Part shown: in pieces, positions 12,946 to 22,739 of the stretch
Layout: each line of letters starts with the position of its first letter
Position numbering within the stretch: the stretch's first letter is position 1
NCBI GenBank assembly: GCA_010356995.1
Contig: ML996691.1
Coordinates: 1,030,211 to 1,094,210, forward strand
DNA: 64,000 nt
Source of the DNA: Trichodelitschia bisporula
Taxonomy: Eukaryota; Ascomycota; Dothideomycetes; Phaeotrichales; Phaeotrichaceae
Direction of reading: 5' to 3'
The notes under the pieces: model-generated
Database searches by the model: none
The model's input: the letters and a program-made list of their open reading frames with translations, nothing else
What the model was told of the DNA's origin: nothing
Translations under genes and position numbers: made by a program

Positions 12946-15900
12946 ATGGACCCCAACGTCTCCAAGGCGTTGACCGACAAGCTGTACGACAAGAGGAAGA
13001 GTGGCGCCCTTGAGTATTTACGAGTCCTTACCTGTAGCCACTCCATCTAATCGCGTATAGACTCGAAAATCTGATCCGTGACGCCCTTGCCGCTGGAGAT
13101 CACGACCGCATTTATAAGATAGTGCAACAGCTCTGTCATGATTACGCCTATGTGACCACCCAAGCACATGCTAGGAACGGCGGGCTGATAGGGCTGGCTG
13201 CCGCGGCCATTGCGCTGGGACCAGAGGTGGCCCGATACCTTGAAGACATCGTTGGCCCCGTTCTGGCCTGCTTCGCCGACCAAGACGCTCGCGTTCGCTA
13301 CTATGCTTGCGAAAGCATGTACAACATCGCCAAAGTGGCGAAGGGTGAAACTTTGCTCTATTTCAACCAAGTGTTTGACGCACTTTGCAAGGTTATGCTT
13401 CCCGAAAACTGCTTTTTCATATCTGACCAAGCACAGCTCGCGGCAGATTCCGAGATGTCCGTAAAGAACGGTGCGGAGCTGTTAGACCGATTGATAAAAG
13501 ACATTGTCTCGGAGTCAGCGGCCACTTACGTTTCCGTTCTTCATGATCGTTTCGGTGCTGAAGCGAACGACGAGACGGCTGTCCACGAAGAGCCGCCGAC
13601 GGCATTTTCCCTTCAACGCTTCATTCCTTTGCTGAAAGAGAGAATAACGGTGATGAATCCATTCACGCGTGTCTTCCTCGTCTCTTGGATCACCTTATTA
13701 GACTCGATACCTGACCTGGAACTGGTTGCGTATCTTCCGGAATTTCTCGGTGGTCTCTTCAGGTTTTTGAGCGATTCCAACCCGGATGTCCATTCTGCCA
13801 CCCAAGTTGCGCTTGAGAAATTCCTTGCCGAAATCAAGAAGATCGCACGGCTCAAGCGTGGTATTGCAGAGAGCAAGCGGAGTCAGGCTGATGATGTCAT
13901 GAAACGGTCCGATTCCGCTACCAGGAGTCGAAGCCCCGGGAGTATGGTTAGTGCCGACAGCGACACAGATGACAATCCTCAAGATGAGGCAGCCTTTTCA
14001 GAGAACGATGATGAGGGAAGCGACAGAAGTAGCGTTGATGACGGAACTTCCGGCGAAGAGGATTGGATACCAGGTCAAGATGTTCAGATTGACTACACCA
14101 AAATTCTGGAGATATTGGTGACGTTTTTAGGGGGCTCGTCGGGTGAGAACATCAAGCATTCGGCACTCCACAAACTGACGAAGGCAGAGGAAGAAATACA
14201 GCTGACCGCGCTCCGATGGATCGATTCCTTCTTTGATATTGCCCCCGAAGAGATGCTTGCCTTTATTCCGAGGCTTCTGTCGCACGTGCTTCCCGCCTTG
14301 TCAAACGATGTTGAGCAAGTCCGTCAGGCTGCAAACAAAGTGAACGGATCGCTCATGAACTACATCCTCTCGCTCCCCGACGAGGAGCCTAAAGTGGAGC
14401 GTCCTGAGCCGCCTCCAACCCAGCCTGCCGCACCTACCGGTGGGGTCACCATGGAGCGGAGAGAGTCTGCCATGTCGTCCAAAATGTCGAGATCTGCCGG
14501 GAGGCCCTCGGACGTTGACTCCAGAGCCGCAGAGAAACCAGTGCAAACCGATATGCCCCCCCCACCCCCCGCCGAAGAGCAAAGCGCGCTGCCGCGGCAA
14601 TCATGGAATCTTGACTATGGAGCTACAGTTAATGCTCTGACGCTCCAGTTTCTCAATGACCACGAAGCGACGCGTGTCGCTGCACTGACCTGGTTGATCG
14701 AGCTTCACCGGAAAGCCCCTCCTGGACGTAAGCTCGAAATCAATGAAGCGACATTTCCCGCACTGCTGAAGACGCTGTCGGATAGCTCGGATCTCGTCGT
14801 AAGGCGGGATCTGACCCTTCTTTCACAAATGTGCAAAAATACCGATGATGTCAAGTTCACGGCTTTCATGATTGACCTCCTCAAACTCTTCGGGACGGAT
14901 CGTCGGCTGCTGGAGACGCGAGGCAATCTTATCATTCGGCACTTATCACTGGGTCTCAGCGCTGAGCGAATATACCGCACGCTCGCCGACTGCCTTGAAA
15001 AGGACGAGGATATCGAGTTCGCCAGTATCATGGTTCAGAATCTCAACAACAATCTGATCACGGCGCCGGAGCTTGCTGATGTTAGGAAGCGGCTGAGAAA
15101 TCTGGAGACTCGAGACGGGCAAACATTCTTCGTGACCCTCTTCCGGTCATGGTGCCACAACGCCGTCTCGACATTCAGCCTCTGCCTCCTGGCACAGGCT
15201 TACGAACAGGCCTATAATCTGCTGCAGATCTTGTGAGTTGCTAGATTCTCTATATATAGCTGCTGATAGTAGCAGTGCCGACCTTGAGATGACTGTCAAC
15301 ATGCTCATCCAAGTCGACAAGCTTGTACAACTTCTAGAGTCTCCCGTGTTTACCTGTAAGCCTTCTCGCCAACTATGTTGGCCATATAATAACGCGACAG
15401 ATCTTCGCCTCCAACTTCTAGAGCCGGATCGGTATCCACACCTGTACAAGTGTTTATACGGGCTCTTGATGCTCCTGCCCCAATCCTCAGCCTTTGCCGC
15501 GCTAAAGAATCGCCTCAACAGCGTCAGCGCAATCGGCTACCTCCACATTCCACTTAGAGCGCATGTCCCCCCTCACGCCACCTCTTGTATCTCCTCACTG
15601 ACCACCCAAAGCAGCAACCCAACCACCCCTAGCGCTAGCACCGCCAACTTCGAGCGTCCGGACCGGCCAAACAGGCTAAAAGCCCGTGAAGAAGGGGGCA
15701 TCCGTTGGACCGAGCTGTTGGAGAAATTCCGCGCGGTACAAGAACGTGCCCGGCGCGTTGCCCGCGGGTCCACGCTCCCAGAATTCGCTTTCGATGGCAC
15801 GCCCGAGGATATCCAGGCTGCGCCACCGCCGCCCGTTACCGACAAGGAGCGTCGCGCTATCGGGCTCGCACCCGGTGTGGTGGAGGCACGTGCTATGGCC

Positions 15901-16059
15901 ACGGGTATTCCGGTCGTTGGTGGGGTGGGCCGACCGAATACGCCGGCACAGCGTGCGTCGGTGGCTACACAAGGGAGTGTGGTGGGAGCGAAAGGGAAGC
16001 CGGGACTTGGGCTTGGGCGGTTTGCCGGGGGCGTAGGGGGAAGGAAGACGAAGCGGTGA
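12946..16059 (+). CDS. VAC14: VAC14 scaffold of the PI(3,5)P2 complex
   Basis: Vac14 is a HEAT-repeat scaffold that holds the Fab1/PIKfyve lipid kinase and the Fig4 phosphatase on vacuole and late endosome membranes. Exons 12946-13013, 13061-15232, 15276-15355 and 15401-16059 give about 992 aa. The N-terminus ([20 protein letters not shown], then [17 protein letters not shown] and [20 protein letters not shown]) is the conserved Vac14 block. A low-complexity acidic/Ser insert lies near residues 270-320. The C-terminal Vac14-Fig4 binding region has [20 protein letters not shown] and [21 protein letters not shown] Gly/Pro-rich tail follows. Introns are 47, 43 and 45 nt. Removing the second and third restores the conserved order [15 protein letters not shown] and [12 protein letters not shown]. 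Confidence 0.96.
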
Positions 16060-16940
16060 TAGGATGCTTGTGGGTTAGGACCTGGCAACGTGGGCTGGTG
16101 TGCGGCGCAATGTGTGGCTATGCGCTTTGGGCCCCGATGGGCTTTCTTCGAGGAGCAGTAATGGCCTTTGTTGGGTCTGTGCTTATTCTTGAGTGCTTTG
16201 TCAGTATACCCTCAGCTTGGCGTAGAGGATGCTAATATGACAATGATTCGTGTACTCCTTGAGTGTTGCCTTGGCTGTCGGATAGTGGCTATTGGTTGTT
16301 CGACTTACGAACTCGGGACTTGGCTGTCGTGATAGTAGTTCTAGAACCAGCTATTGGTTGCTCGACCAACGAACTGGGGAGATGCTGGATAATCTAGTCT
16401 CCATTGACTCGCCCACAGAAATACCGGTAAACTTCCTTGATATCTTCTCGCCCCAAACCCACACCTCGAAACCATAAACAACTCTGCTCCATTATATGAG
16501 TCCCAGCTCCTCAAAAGGCTATGGTTCACTGAGACTTTTCCGACCTTCCAAAGCGGCCTTCCACGGAGAACAATAGCCTTGTCCACATAAAGAAAGGGGG
16601 AAACAACACCGGCATTGTAAATGCTCACTCTCCACTCGACAAAGCTTACAGCAGACTCATTACTCTCGTTCACAACCCGAATTCTCATTCACAACCAGAA
16701 CCGCACGCTCACAATCCGAACAGCATCAAACCTATGTAAGGGCCAGCCTTGCCCTAGAGCCGATGGTTCTTCAGGCGAGCAGTCGCCTCGCCTGTACTAC
16801 ACTCCCGCCTCCCCACCAGAGGTCGTGGCAATGTAGCCACGGCCGGAGGTGCTGGAGGCGGTGACGACCGGAGTGAGTATACATCCGTATATGCCTCTGC
16901 AACGGCCTCTGCAACGATTTCGCACTCCGGGACCTACCTG
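16060..16940. other. Start of the repeat-rich accessory island
   Basis: The 3' flank of VAC14 is followed by sequence with no recognisable gene. A short frame near 16621-16836 (+) ends in LYYTPASPPEVVAM but has no clear start or partner exons. Short direct repeats begin here (see 16271-16380), as do repeated CACAA(T/C)CCGAA-like words near 16670-16720. Confidence 0.4.
16271..16380. repeat. Diverged tandem direct repeat, about 55 bp unit
   Basis: The word TTGGCTGTCG(T)GATAG followed by GCTATTGGTTG(T/C)TCGAC and ACGAACT(C)GGGGA-like sequence occurs twice, at about 16271-16319 and 16320-16380. Copies differ by substitutions and a small insertion between the two blocks. It is the first of several degenerate duplications in this island. 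Confidence 0.6.
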
Positions 16941-17390
16941 GCGACCAGAGTCCCGGCCACAAAATTCGCCATCTCGACCAGATTGCCTGCCGTCGGCCGC
17001 CTGAAAAACATCCTGCTGGACAGCAGATACTACGATGTGGGATCTGTGGTCCGGACGATCAAAGTCCCGGCCATCAATATCAAACATATCGAACCGATTG
17101 CCTGCCGTCGGCCGCATGAAAAGCACCATGCAGGACGGCAGATACTACGATGAGGAATGTGCCGCGCGCCTTCAGATGGAGGACATCGGCCGACCTGGCT
17201 CCGTGCCTCATCCACACGCAGGCATGAGGGGGGGGGCACATGCGAAGCACGCAGCGCGGCCTCAGCCGATGCCATGGCTAAGTTGCAGACGCCGATTCAG
17301 GATCATATCCTTCGCACGCATGCCGGTCCCCATACAGAATGGCAGATACTACGATGATGCGGCGAGCCGCCAGATGGAGGACCTTAGCCT
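16941..17390 (+). repeat. Degenerate about 105-bp repeats with a GRYYD-coding core
   Basis: Unit A (16941-17037) and unit B (17053-17152) share GTCCCGGCCA, then GATTGCCTGCCGTCGGCCGC and GCAGATACTACGATG. A partial unit C keeps GGCAGATACTACGATG at 17341-17356. The extension CAGATGGAGGAC follows both B (near 17173) and C (near 17371). In one frame the copies read RLPAVGRLKNILLDSRYYD, RLPAVGRMKSTMQDGRYYDE and MPVPIQNGRYYDDAASRQME. The reading frame shifts between A and B. This suggests a decayed repetitive gene or a duplicated non-coding module. No family is recognised. Confidence 0.6.
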
Positions 17391-17678
17391 TTGCAAGCGT
17401 CGGACGGAGATCACACATGCGTCTTCTCGGCCTGGTTGCTCTCAATCCTATACAAAATGACTTTTGAACCTTTGTCCTTCAGACTATGTGAATCGTTCAG
17501 ATCAGACAGGATATGGCCTCCGGATTTGGACAGAATCCTCGAAGAGCTGGACAGAGACATGTGGCACAGTCCTCCTCCAGTTACCGCATCGGGGGACATT
17601 CCGCACCCTATTTCCCGATTGTGGCCCTGCCCTGCACAATTTCCTCCAATATTGCCTCAGGATATTCTGCACACCTCA

Positions 17679-17925
17679 CCGAACGCCGAATTACTCTACT
17701 CAGCACGCATGATTTTCAGCCTGGACATATGTACTCCATCGTTCCAGTTTCCAAAGGAGACGAAGGAACCAGCACCTTTCTTTAGTTATAGAGGAAGCGA
17801 AACTCCAGTCAATAATAACTAAAGAAAGGTGCTGGTTCCTTCGTCTCCTTTGGAAACTGGAACGATAGAGTACATATGTCCAGGCTGAAGATCATCCGTG
17901 CTGAGTAGAGTAATTCAGCGTTTAG
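17679..17925. repeat. Long inverted repeat (111-bp arms, 25-bp spacer)
   Basis: Left arm 17679-17789 and right arm 17815-17925 are reverse complements with only a handful of mismatches (about 95% identity by eye). They are separated by a 25-nt spacer at 17790-17814. The innermost 50 or more base pairs (for example TTTCCAAAGGAGACGAAGGA against its complement) are perfect. Transcription through it would give a long hairpin RNA. The left arm lies inside a plus-strand open frame (17391-17822), the right arm does not continue any frame, so an inverted local duplication is the likely origin. No transposase or target-site duplication is visible, so I do not call it a MITE with confidence. Confidence 0.9.
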
Positions 17926-18690
17926 AGGGACAGGGTCACAATCAGGAAACAAGGTGAGTCAAATACTCGGCATGGGTTATGTACATACATCGAGGCATAT
18001 GGACAAGTACTATAAGGGGCCGCATTGGACTTAAAATAAAAGTTATACGTACATCGAGAATCCAGTTCTTTGGTATTCAACTTCTTCTGTGATGGGAGCA
18101 TGGCTTGAGACGTGCAATGGTATGGTGTGAAGTTAAAAATGGTAAAAAGAATGAATGTGAGAGAGTTAGAGACGCTCAAGACTAATTATACTGTTGACGC
18201 TAAGTATCCTCCTATGCCCCTTCCTGTATCAATGCTTCTGCCTTGTCTACCTCATCCCCTGCACAGTTCCCCCAGCCTGATGTCTTAAACAGACCGTAAA
18301 CCCTTGTGAGAGGTGATTGGCAACGTAAACAAGTTTCCCATTTGCAGGCATATACGTATACGGATCAGAAATCCGCATCGTGCATTTCATCGTCGAACAT
18401 GGTAGAGGATCTTCGTACTGCTTACACTCGGAGGTGTTCTCGGCATGGGCATTGAGGAGCGCGCGAGCGCAGTCGTAAGCTTCCTTTGCGGGTACCACGG
18501 CCTCAGTAAGGGTAATTATGAGTCCTCTAATCATCGGAGTTAGTTTCTTGGTCAAATCTGCACGGTTTGGTCCCACAACCTCCTCCCGCTTAGTATCTCG
18601 CCCATGCCTTTTTCTTAGCCTTCCGCTCCGGCTGGATACGCCTCGACTAGGGTCGCGGCCCCAGAGTGAGCGTGTTGTCGGGAGCAGCAA
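17922..18690 (-). other. Possible remnants of small cysteine-containing protein genes
   Basis: Two minus-strand frames stand out weakly. 18690-18247 contains KEAYDCARALLNAHAENTSE, then CSTMKCTMRI and a C-terminal CLRHQAGGTVQG stretch. This recalls the Cys spacing and GG end of many small secreted fungal proteins. 18179-17922 begins MSVSNSLTFILFTIFNF, a signal-peptide-like hydrophobic start, and has several Cys. Neither has a convincing exon structure, and they could be remnants or chance frames. No named family is assigned. Confidence 0.25.
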
Positions 18691-18899
18691 TGACGTCTAC
18701 CGAGTCCGGTTCTTCTCTGCAGACATCTTCTATAATTTCGGAGGCAGCCCTCTTGAGTCCACGGATATGGTCACACCCGAGTTGCTTCCAAAATGCGAAA
18801 GTGAAATTGTGCTGATCGTGTCCGTGATCACTGGCGTACAATGGGGCAATCTGTTTGGCGGTTCGACAATCCATAGCCTGTTGTTTGAAGGGATAAGGT

Positions 18900-19784
18900 G
18901 GTTTCGGATACCCCCTTTCTACTCAACTTGCCAAAGATACTGCTTTGTACCCTTCCCCCGAGATGACGCCGTGAATGAGAATTTCATCAGGAAAAAGAGA
19001 CTTGTCAGTCTAACCCTGTTTAGTGTGTTGACGGGGAAAATGCTGTTAGAGATAATCCTGGTGTCAACTATTGACATGTAGCAAGACTCTAAGTGACCCG
19101 CAAAATTCATCACGAAGTGAAGTTTCGGAGTCCAAGAGCTGAATTCCGTCACAGCATCCTTGTTGTGTAGCAGAGATGGTCAACGATCATGTGTCTGAAG
19201 TTAGGAATGTCCAAGGGCGATAAATGACCTCCTCCCCATAGGAAGGCGAGGGGACGGATTTCGGTCGGCGTATTCAATCCAGCATAGCCACCGCCTGAGT
19301 AGGCGTGCCAGACTCTGATGAGGTATCTCGGTATATCTGCACCAGAGTCTGATCAAGCATTAGCTGACGATCCCCTAAACAGAATCGTCGGATTGCCACT
19401 CATTTCTTGCGCTTCCATCATCCGAACCAAGTAGGGGTCCTCATGGAAAGCCATCATAGTGGAGTTGACGGAAAACGACAACTCCGATAATGATGTCTGT
19501 AGCCTGGACTTGAAATACTGAACGAAACTTGGTGATCTTAGAAATCCGAATGATGAAGCGGTGAGAGGAGTGAGAAGACTGCGGATGGATACATTTTCTC
19601 GCAGTTGCTTCATGCTTTTTAAAGGCCACCACCAAGGCTTCATCCAGGTCTGATCAGTGGGAAACATGTTCTGGAATCTACGAAGCCATGCGGTCTCCGG
19701 TGTGTGTATTGCCAGAACATGTTCGACTCTTTCTTCGGAGACTCTGGTCATATCGTGAATCTCACCTGTGCACTGAGGTCGCAA
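18900..19784 (-). pseudogene. Decayed DUF7587-like fungal gene
   Basis: On the minus strand a first frame (MTRVSEERVEHVLAIHTPET to YLVRMMEAQEM) is followed by a plausible 51-nt GT-AG intron. The next segment reads PRYLIRVWHAYSGGGYAGLN and TPTEIRPLAFLWGGGH. Further on come TEFSSWTPKLHFVMNFA and YMSIVDTRII. The order of RYL-RVW, SGG-LNT, PLAF-GH and EFSSW-LxF-FA blocks resembles the fungus-specific domain I know as DUF7587, whose function is unknown. The segments do not lie in one frame, so the copy looks broken, with about two breaks. The family name is from memory and only moderately sure. Confidence 0.4.
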
Positions 19785-19884
19785 TAGGGGTCACACTTGA
19801 GAGCTCTGGGAAAGTGGATCGTGAATTCGGAATCTGATACTGACTGTCAGTGGAGAATCTGGGGATCATGTTTGGTACAACAAA

Positions 19885-20210
19885 ACACAGAGACATGGCG
19901 ATATGACAAAGAAGACAGCTTGAGGAAAGGAACTGTTTTCAACTTCATGATTTGCTTCGGAGACGATTGCCTTTGTGAGGACGTTGGACGTCCATGTATA
20001 CTCTAGTAGGCCGAGTAATCATGAACTGGCCGCATGCTGATAAGAATAGGACACAGGGACGTGGCAGTCTACCGTAAACAAGGAACAGGGAGAGAAGAAA
20101 TGGAATGCCGTTGACTTGATGAGTTGCTTCAAAGGTGATTGTCTATGGGGACGTCGGACGTCTTCTCCTTTGATATTCCAGCAGGCTGAGTAATCATGAA
20201 GTGGTCGCGG
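19885..20210. repeat. Diverged direct duplication, about 150 bp
   Basis: Copy A (19885-20033) and copy B (20051-20210) align along their length: ACACAG(A/G)GAC(A/G)TGGC at the start, TTGCTTC(G/A)(G/A)AG(A/G)(C/T)GATTG(C/T)C in the middle, and GAGTAATCATGAA(C/G)TGG(C/T)CGC at the end. Many differences are transitions, as ageing by C-to-T change would give. Neither copy has a supported coding frame. Confidence 0.6.
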
Positions 20211-20561
20211 AGAAAGGGCTGCAGGGGACAGCAAGCGATCCGTGTGCTTTAACACTGCCTCTTCCTAGGGGGAGCGGAAGACGTGGGGGGGGGAGGGGTG
20301 GAGCGGAGCGGAAAGGAGAGTCGGTGGCATTCGCGCGTATCAAGCGAGTGGGGCGACACTTTGCCTGTACGAATGGCCACCAATGCATTTGTGCAATTCG
20401 ATCCAATAGGCCAGACCACCGACACCTCCAGCACGGCATAACGGCATATTCACGCGCTTGCGCGAGGCCACTTTCTGTGTGTGTATGTGCCGGGAAGCGC
20501 GGAGTACGCCGTACAATATCCGTATACTGATCGTATTCGACTTTCGACGCGCCAGATGTAA

Positions 20562-22138
20562 ATGGCCATCATGAACGATTCCCCCTTCCTTCCCCAGCAG
20601 CAGCAGCAGCAGCAGCAACACGTTCATCATCTCTCGGCTTCTTTACCTGACGGCCTCGATCCCTCCGGAACTCTTTCCCCTTCGCCTTCGCTACATCACC
20701 AGCAGCTCTCACCGCATGCCTTCCACCAGCAGCAGCTACAACAACAACAACAGCAACAACAACAGCAGCAGCAGCATCAGCATCAACAACAGCAACATGC
20801 ACAGCAGCAACATCAGCAGCAGCACGCTCAGCAGCAAGCACAACAGCAGGCGCAACAACAGGCCCAGCAACAACACCAGCAGCACCAGCTTCAACTACAG
20901 CAACAACACCTCCACCAACAACAGCAGGCGCAACAACATCAACACCACCAGCAACAGGCACAGGCACAGGCGCACCAGCAACAACAGGCACAGCAGGCAG
21001 CGCAACAGCAGCAGCTCCAACACCATGCCGGCGGGTTCCCACCTCATGACCCTCGCAGTGTGACAGCCCAAGCACACCCAGCCCAGCAGCAGCAGCCCAA
21101 CCCGCACGCCCAGCGCTGGAATGGCGTCGCCCCCCCCTTCCCCGTCCACTCCCATATGCACAACACGCCCAACTCCGCCGCCCAAGGTCCTCCCATGATG
21201 CAGCCCCCGCTCCACCAGCCGATGCCCCACCAAATGCAACAGCACCAGCAGCAGCTTCCTCCCCGCAACTCCATCCCTGGTAAGTCACCTCGAATCCGCT
21301 CACCAGTCACCGATCGCAACTAATCGCATTTGCGCCCACCCAAGGCCAGCAGCAATTCTTTCCCCCACCGCCCTACGTCGACGGCGCCTTGCCCGCGCCG
21401 CCCCCGCAACAAAAAACCCCCACGCCATACGAACTCGCCGGCGCCACGCCCCCGCGTAACCTCTCCCCCTACGAGTACAACGGGACGCCGCAGCCCGGCG
21501 CCCCACAAGGAACTCCCCAGGCGCAGTACGCACCGAATCCCTCACCATCTCACCCCAACATGGCAAACCCCGCACAAGCCGGCCAGCTCGCGCGACCTCC
21601 CACCGCTCCTCAACCCCCGCAAACACCCGAGTCGCTCGCACGCGACGCCGAGCGCGTCCAGGTCCTCCTGGATATCAACCTCGTGCTGCTGCAGGAGCTG
21701 TCCGCGCTGCAGGCGCAAGGGAAGGGAGGCAATGTGCAGCAGCCGCAGCCGGGGAAGGCAGAGGACGGGGCGGAGCGACCTGCGAGCAAGGAGTATATCG
21801 AGTGCGTATAGCGCCGCGTGGTGCGGGGTCTTTGCTAACGGGATAGGTACTTGCGGCGCATGCAGGCGAATTTCGCATGGCTGGCGCCACATGCGGAGCG
21901 CGCGCAGAAGCCCGGGCTCGTGGTCCCGCCCGGTCCGGCGATTGTGAGTATCCCAGCGGGCCCGCCGCAGCTGGTGGAGCTGTATACGCGCCTTCAGGCG
22001 CTGTTTCCGGGCTGGAAGGGCCAGATGCAGGGTAAGGGCCCGGGTCCGGGGAGTGTTACTACGCCGACGAATTCGGCGCCGCAGAACATGCAGCAAAACA
22101 TGCAAGGACAGCCTCAGGGTGGGATGAAGTCGGGATAG
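20562..22138 (+). CDS. Glutamine-rich protein with an Snf11/SS18-like hairpin (possible SWI/SNF subunit)
   Basis: Exons 20562-21279, 21345-21801 and 21847-22138 encode about 488 aa. Residues 7-160 are dominated by CAG/CAA-coded polyglutamine with His and Ala. A Pro-rich stretch follows. The conserved part comes late: RDAERVQVLLDINLVLLQEL, then KEYIEYLRRMQANFAWLAPH across the second intron, and finally PPQLVELYTRLQALFPGWKG. This two-helix pattern (LL-x-N-x-LL-x-EL, then EY-x4-R-x-x-x-N-x-x-(Y/W)LA) is like Snf11 and the SS18 N-terminal domain, small subunits of SWI/SNF remodellers in the nucleus. That assignment is inference from pattern. Introns are 65 and 45 nt. The second intron joins YIE to YLRRM exactly. 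Confidence 0.75.
20596..21060 (+). repeat. CAG/CAA trinucleotide tract coding polyglutamine
   Basis: Runs of CAG and CAA codons, pure at 20596-20618 and mixed with CAT, GCA and CTC codons after 20710. The mixture of CAG and CAA limits slippage compared with a pure tract. It creates long open frames in all six frames (for example 21303-20569 -), which should not be called genes. Confidence 0.9.
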
Positions 22139-22739
22139 TAGGTCATGTTTCGGGTGCGCTTTTGTTTCTTTCGTGTCTTGTACCAATACCACGGAGTGGG
22201 CTACAAGGATAAAACGGCGGCATATATCAGGTGCTTTGTATTTCGTTCTCTTGTCTTGGTCGAGTGGTTCTGCTGTGAAGTTCTTTTGGCTCTGAGGGAT
22301 GATGTCTTGATATCTGGATGGTTCTTTGGGCGAGTCTTGGGATTTTGGCTAGCACGACTGCAAGATGGACGGTTGGAAGTGGCGCAGAGAGCGTTAGCTC
22401 CACATTTGCCATATCAAGCGTGCAATTGGTGCAAACTTCGGGACTACGATGAGGCTGAGGCAAGCTTCGCTAGGGATCTCAGAGGTTGGATGTGAGCTTC
22501 AAGCGCAAATGACGTTATGAGGGAGACATCAGCTTCTACCATCCAGACATTACTGAGTACAAGAAGCGCAATGCACCATTGCCCATCCACATATCCTGCA
22601 GGAACCAGACGCCGTGTCCAGAGCCCATTCCACGCCGTAAGGCTGTGGAACCGCAAAAGCGCCGATCTGCAATCCCAGATGCTCCCTAACGCCGCCCACG
22701 AGCAACACGCGAACAGCAAAATACCGCCCCTTCGCCCAT
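22139..22739. other. Convergent intergenic stretch
   Basis: Lies between the 3' ends of the Snf11-like gene (+) and MAD1 (-). Nothing beyond probable 3' UTRs is seen. Confidence 0.5.

Noticed and set aside
17679-17925. MITE or other terminal-inverted-repeat transposon
   Set aside because: The arms meet almost in the middle, there is no visible target-site duplication, and there is no second copy in the window. A local inverted duplication explains it as well.
19353-19400. Apparent RasGAP-like word (ILFRGSS) at the end of a minus-strand frame
   Set aside because: The word falls inside a plausible 51-nt intron; splicing it out leads into a different, DUF7587-like domain. No other RasGAP motif is nearby.
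20569-21303. Long minus-strand frames opposite the polyQ gene
   Set aside because: CAG/CAA tracts read as Leu, Val or Ala/Cys runs on the other strand and stay open by composition. They have no independent support.
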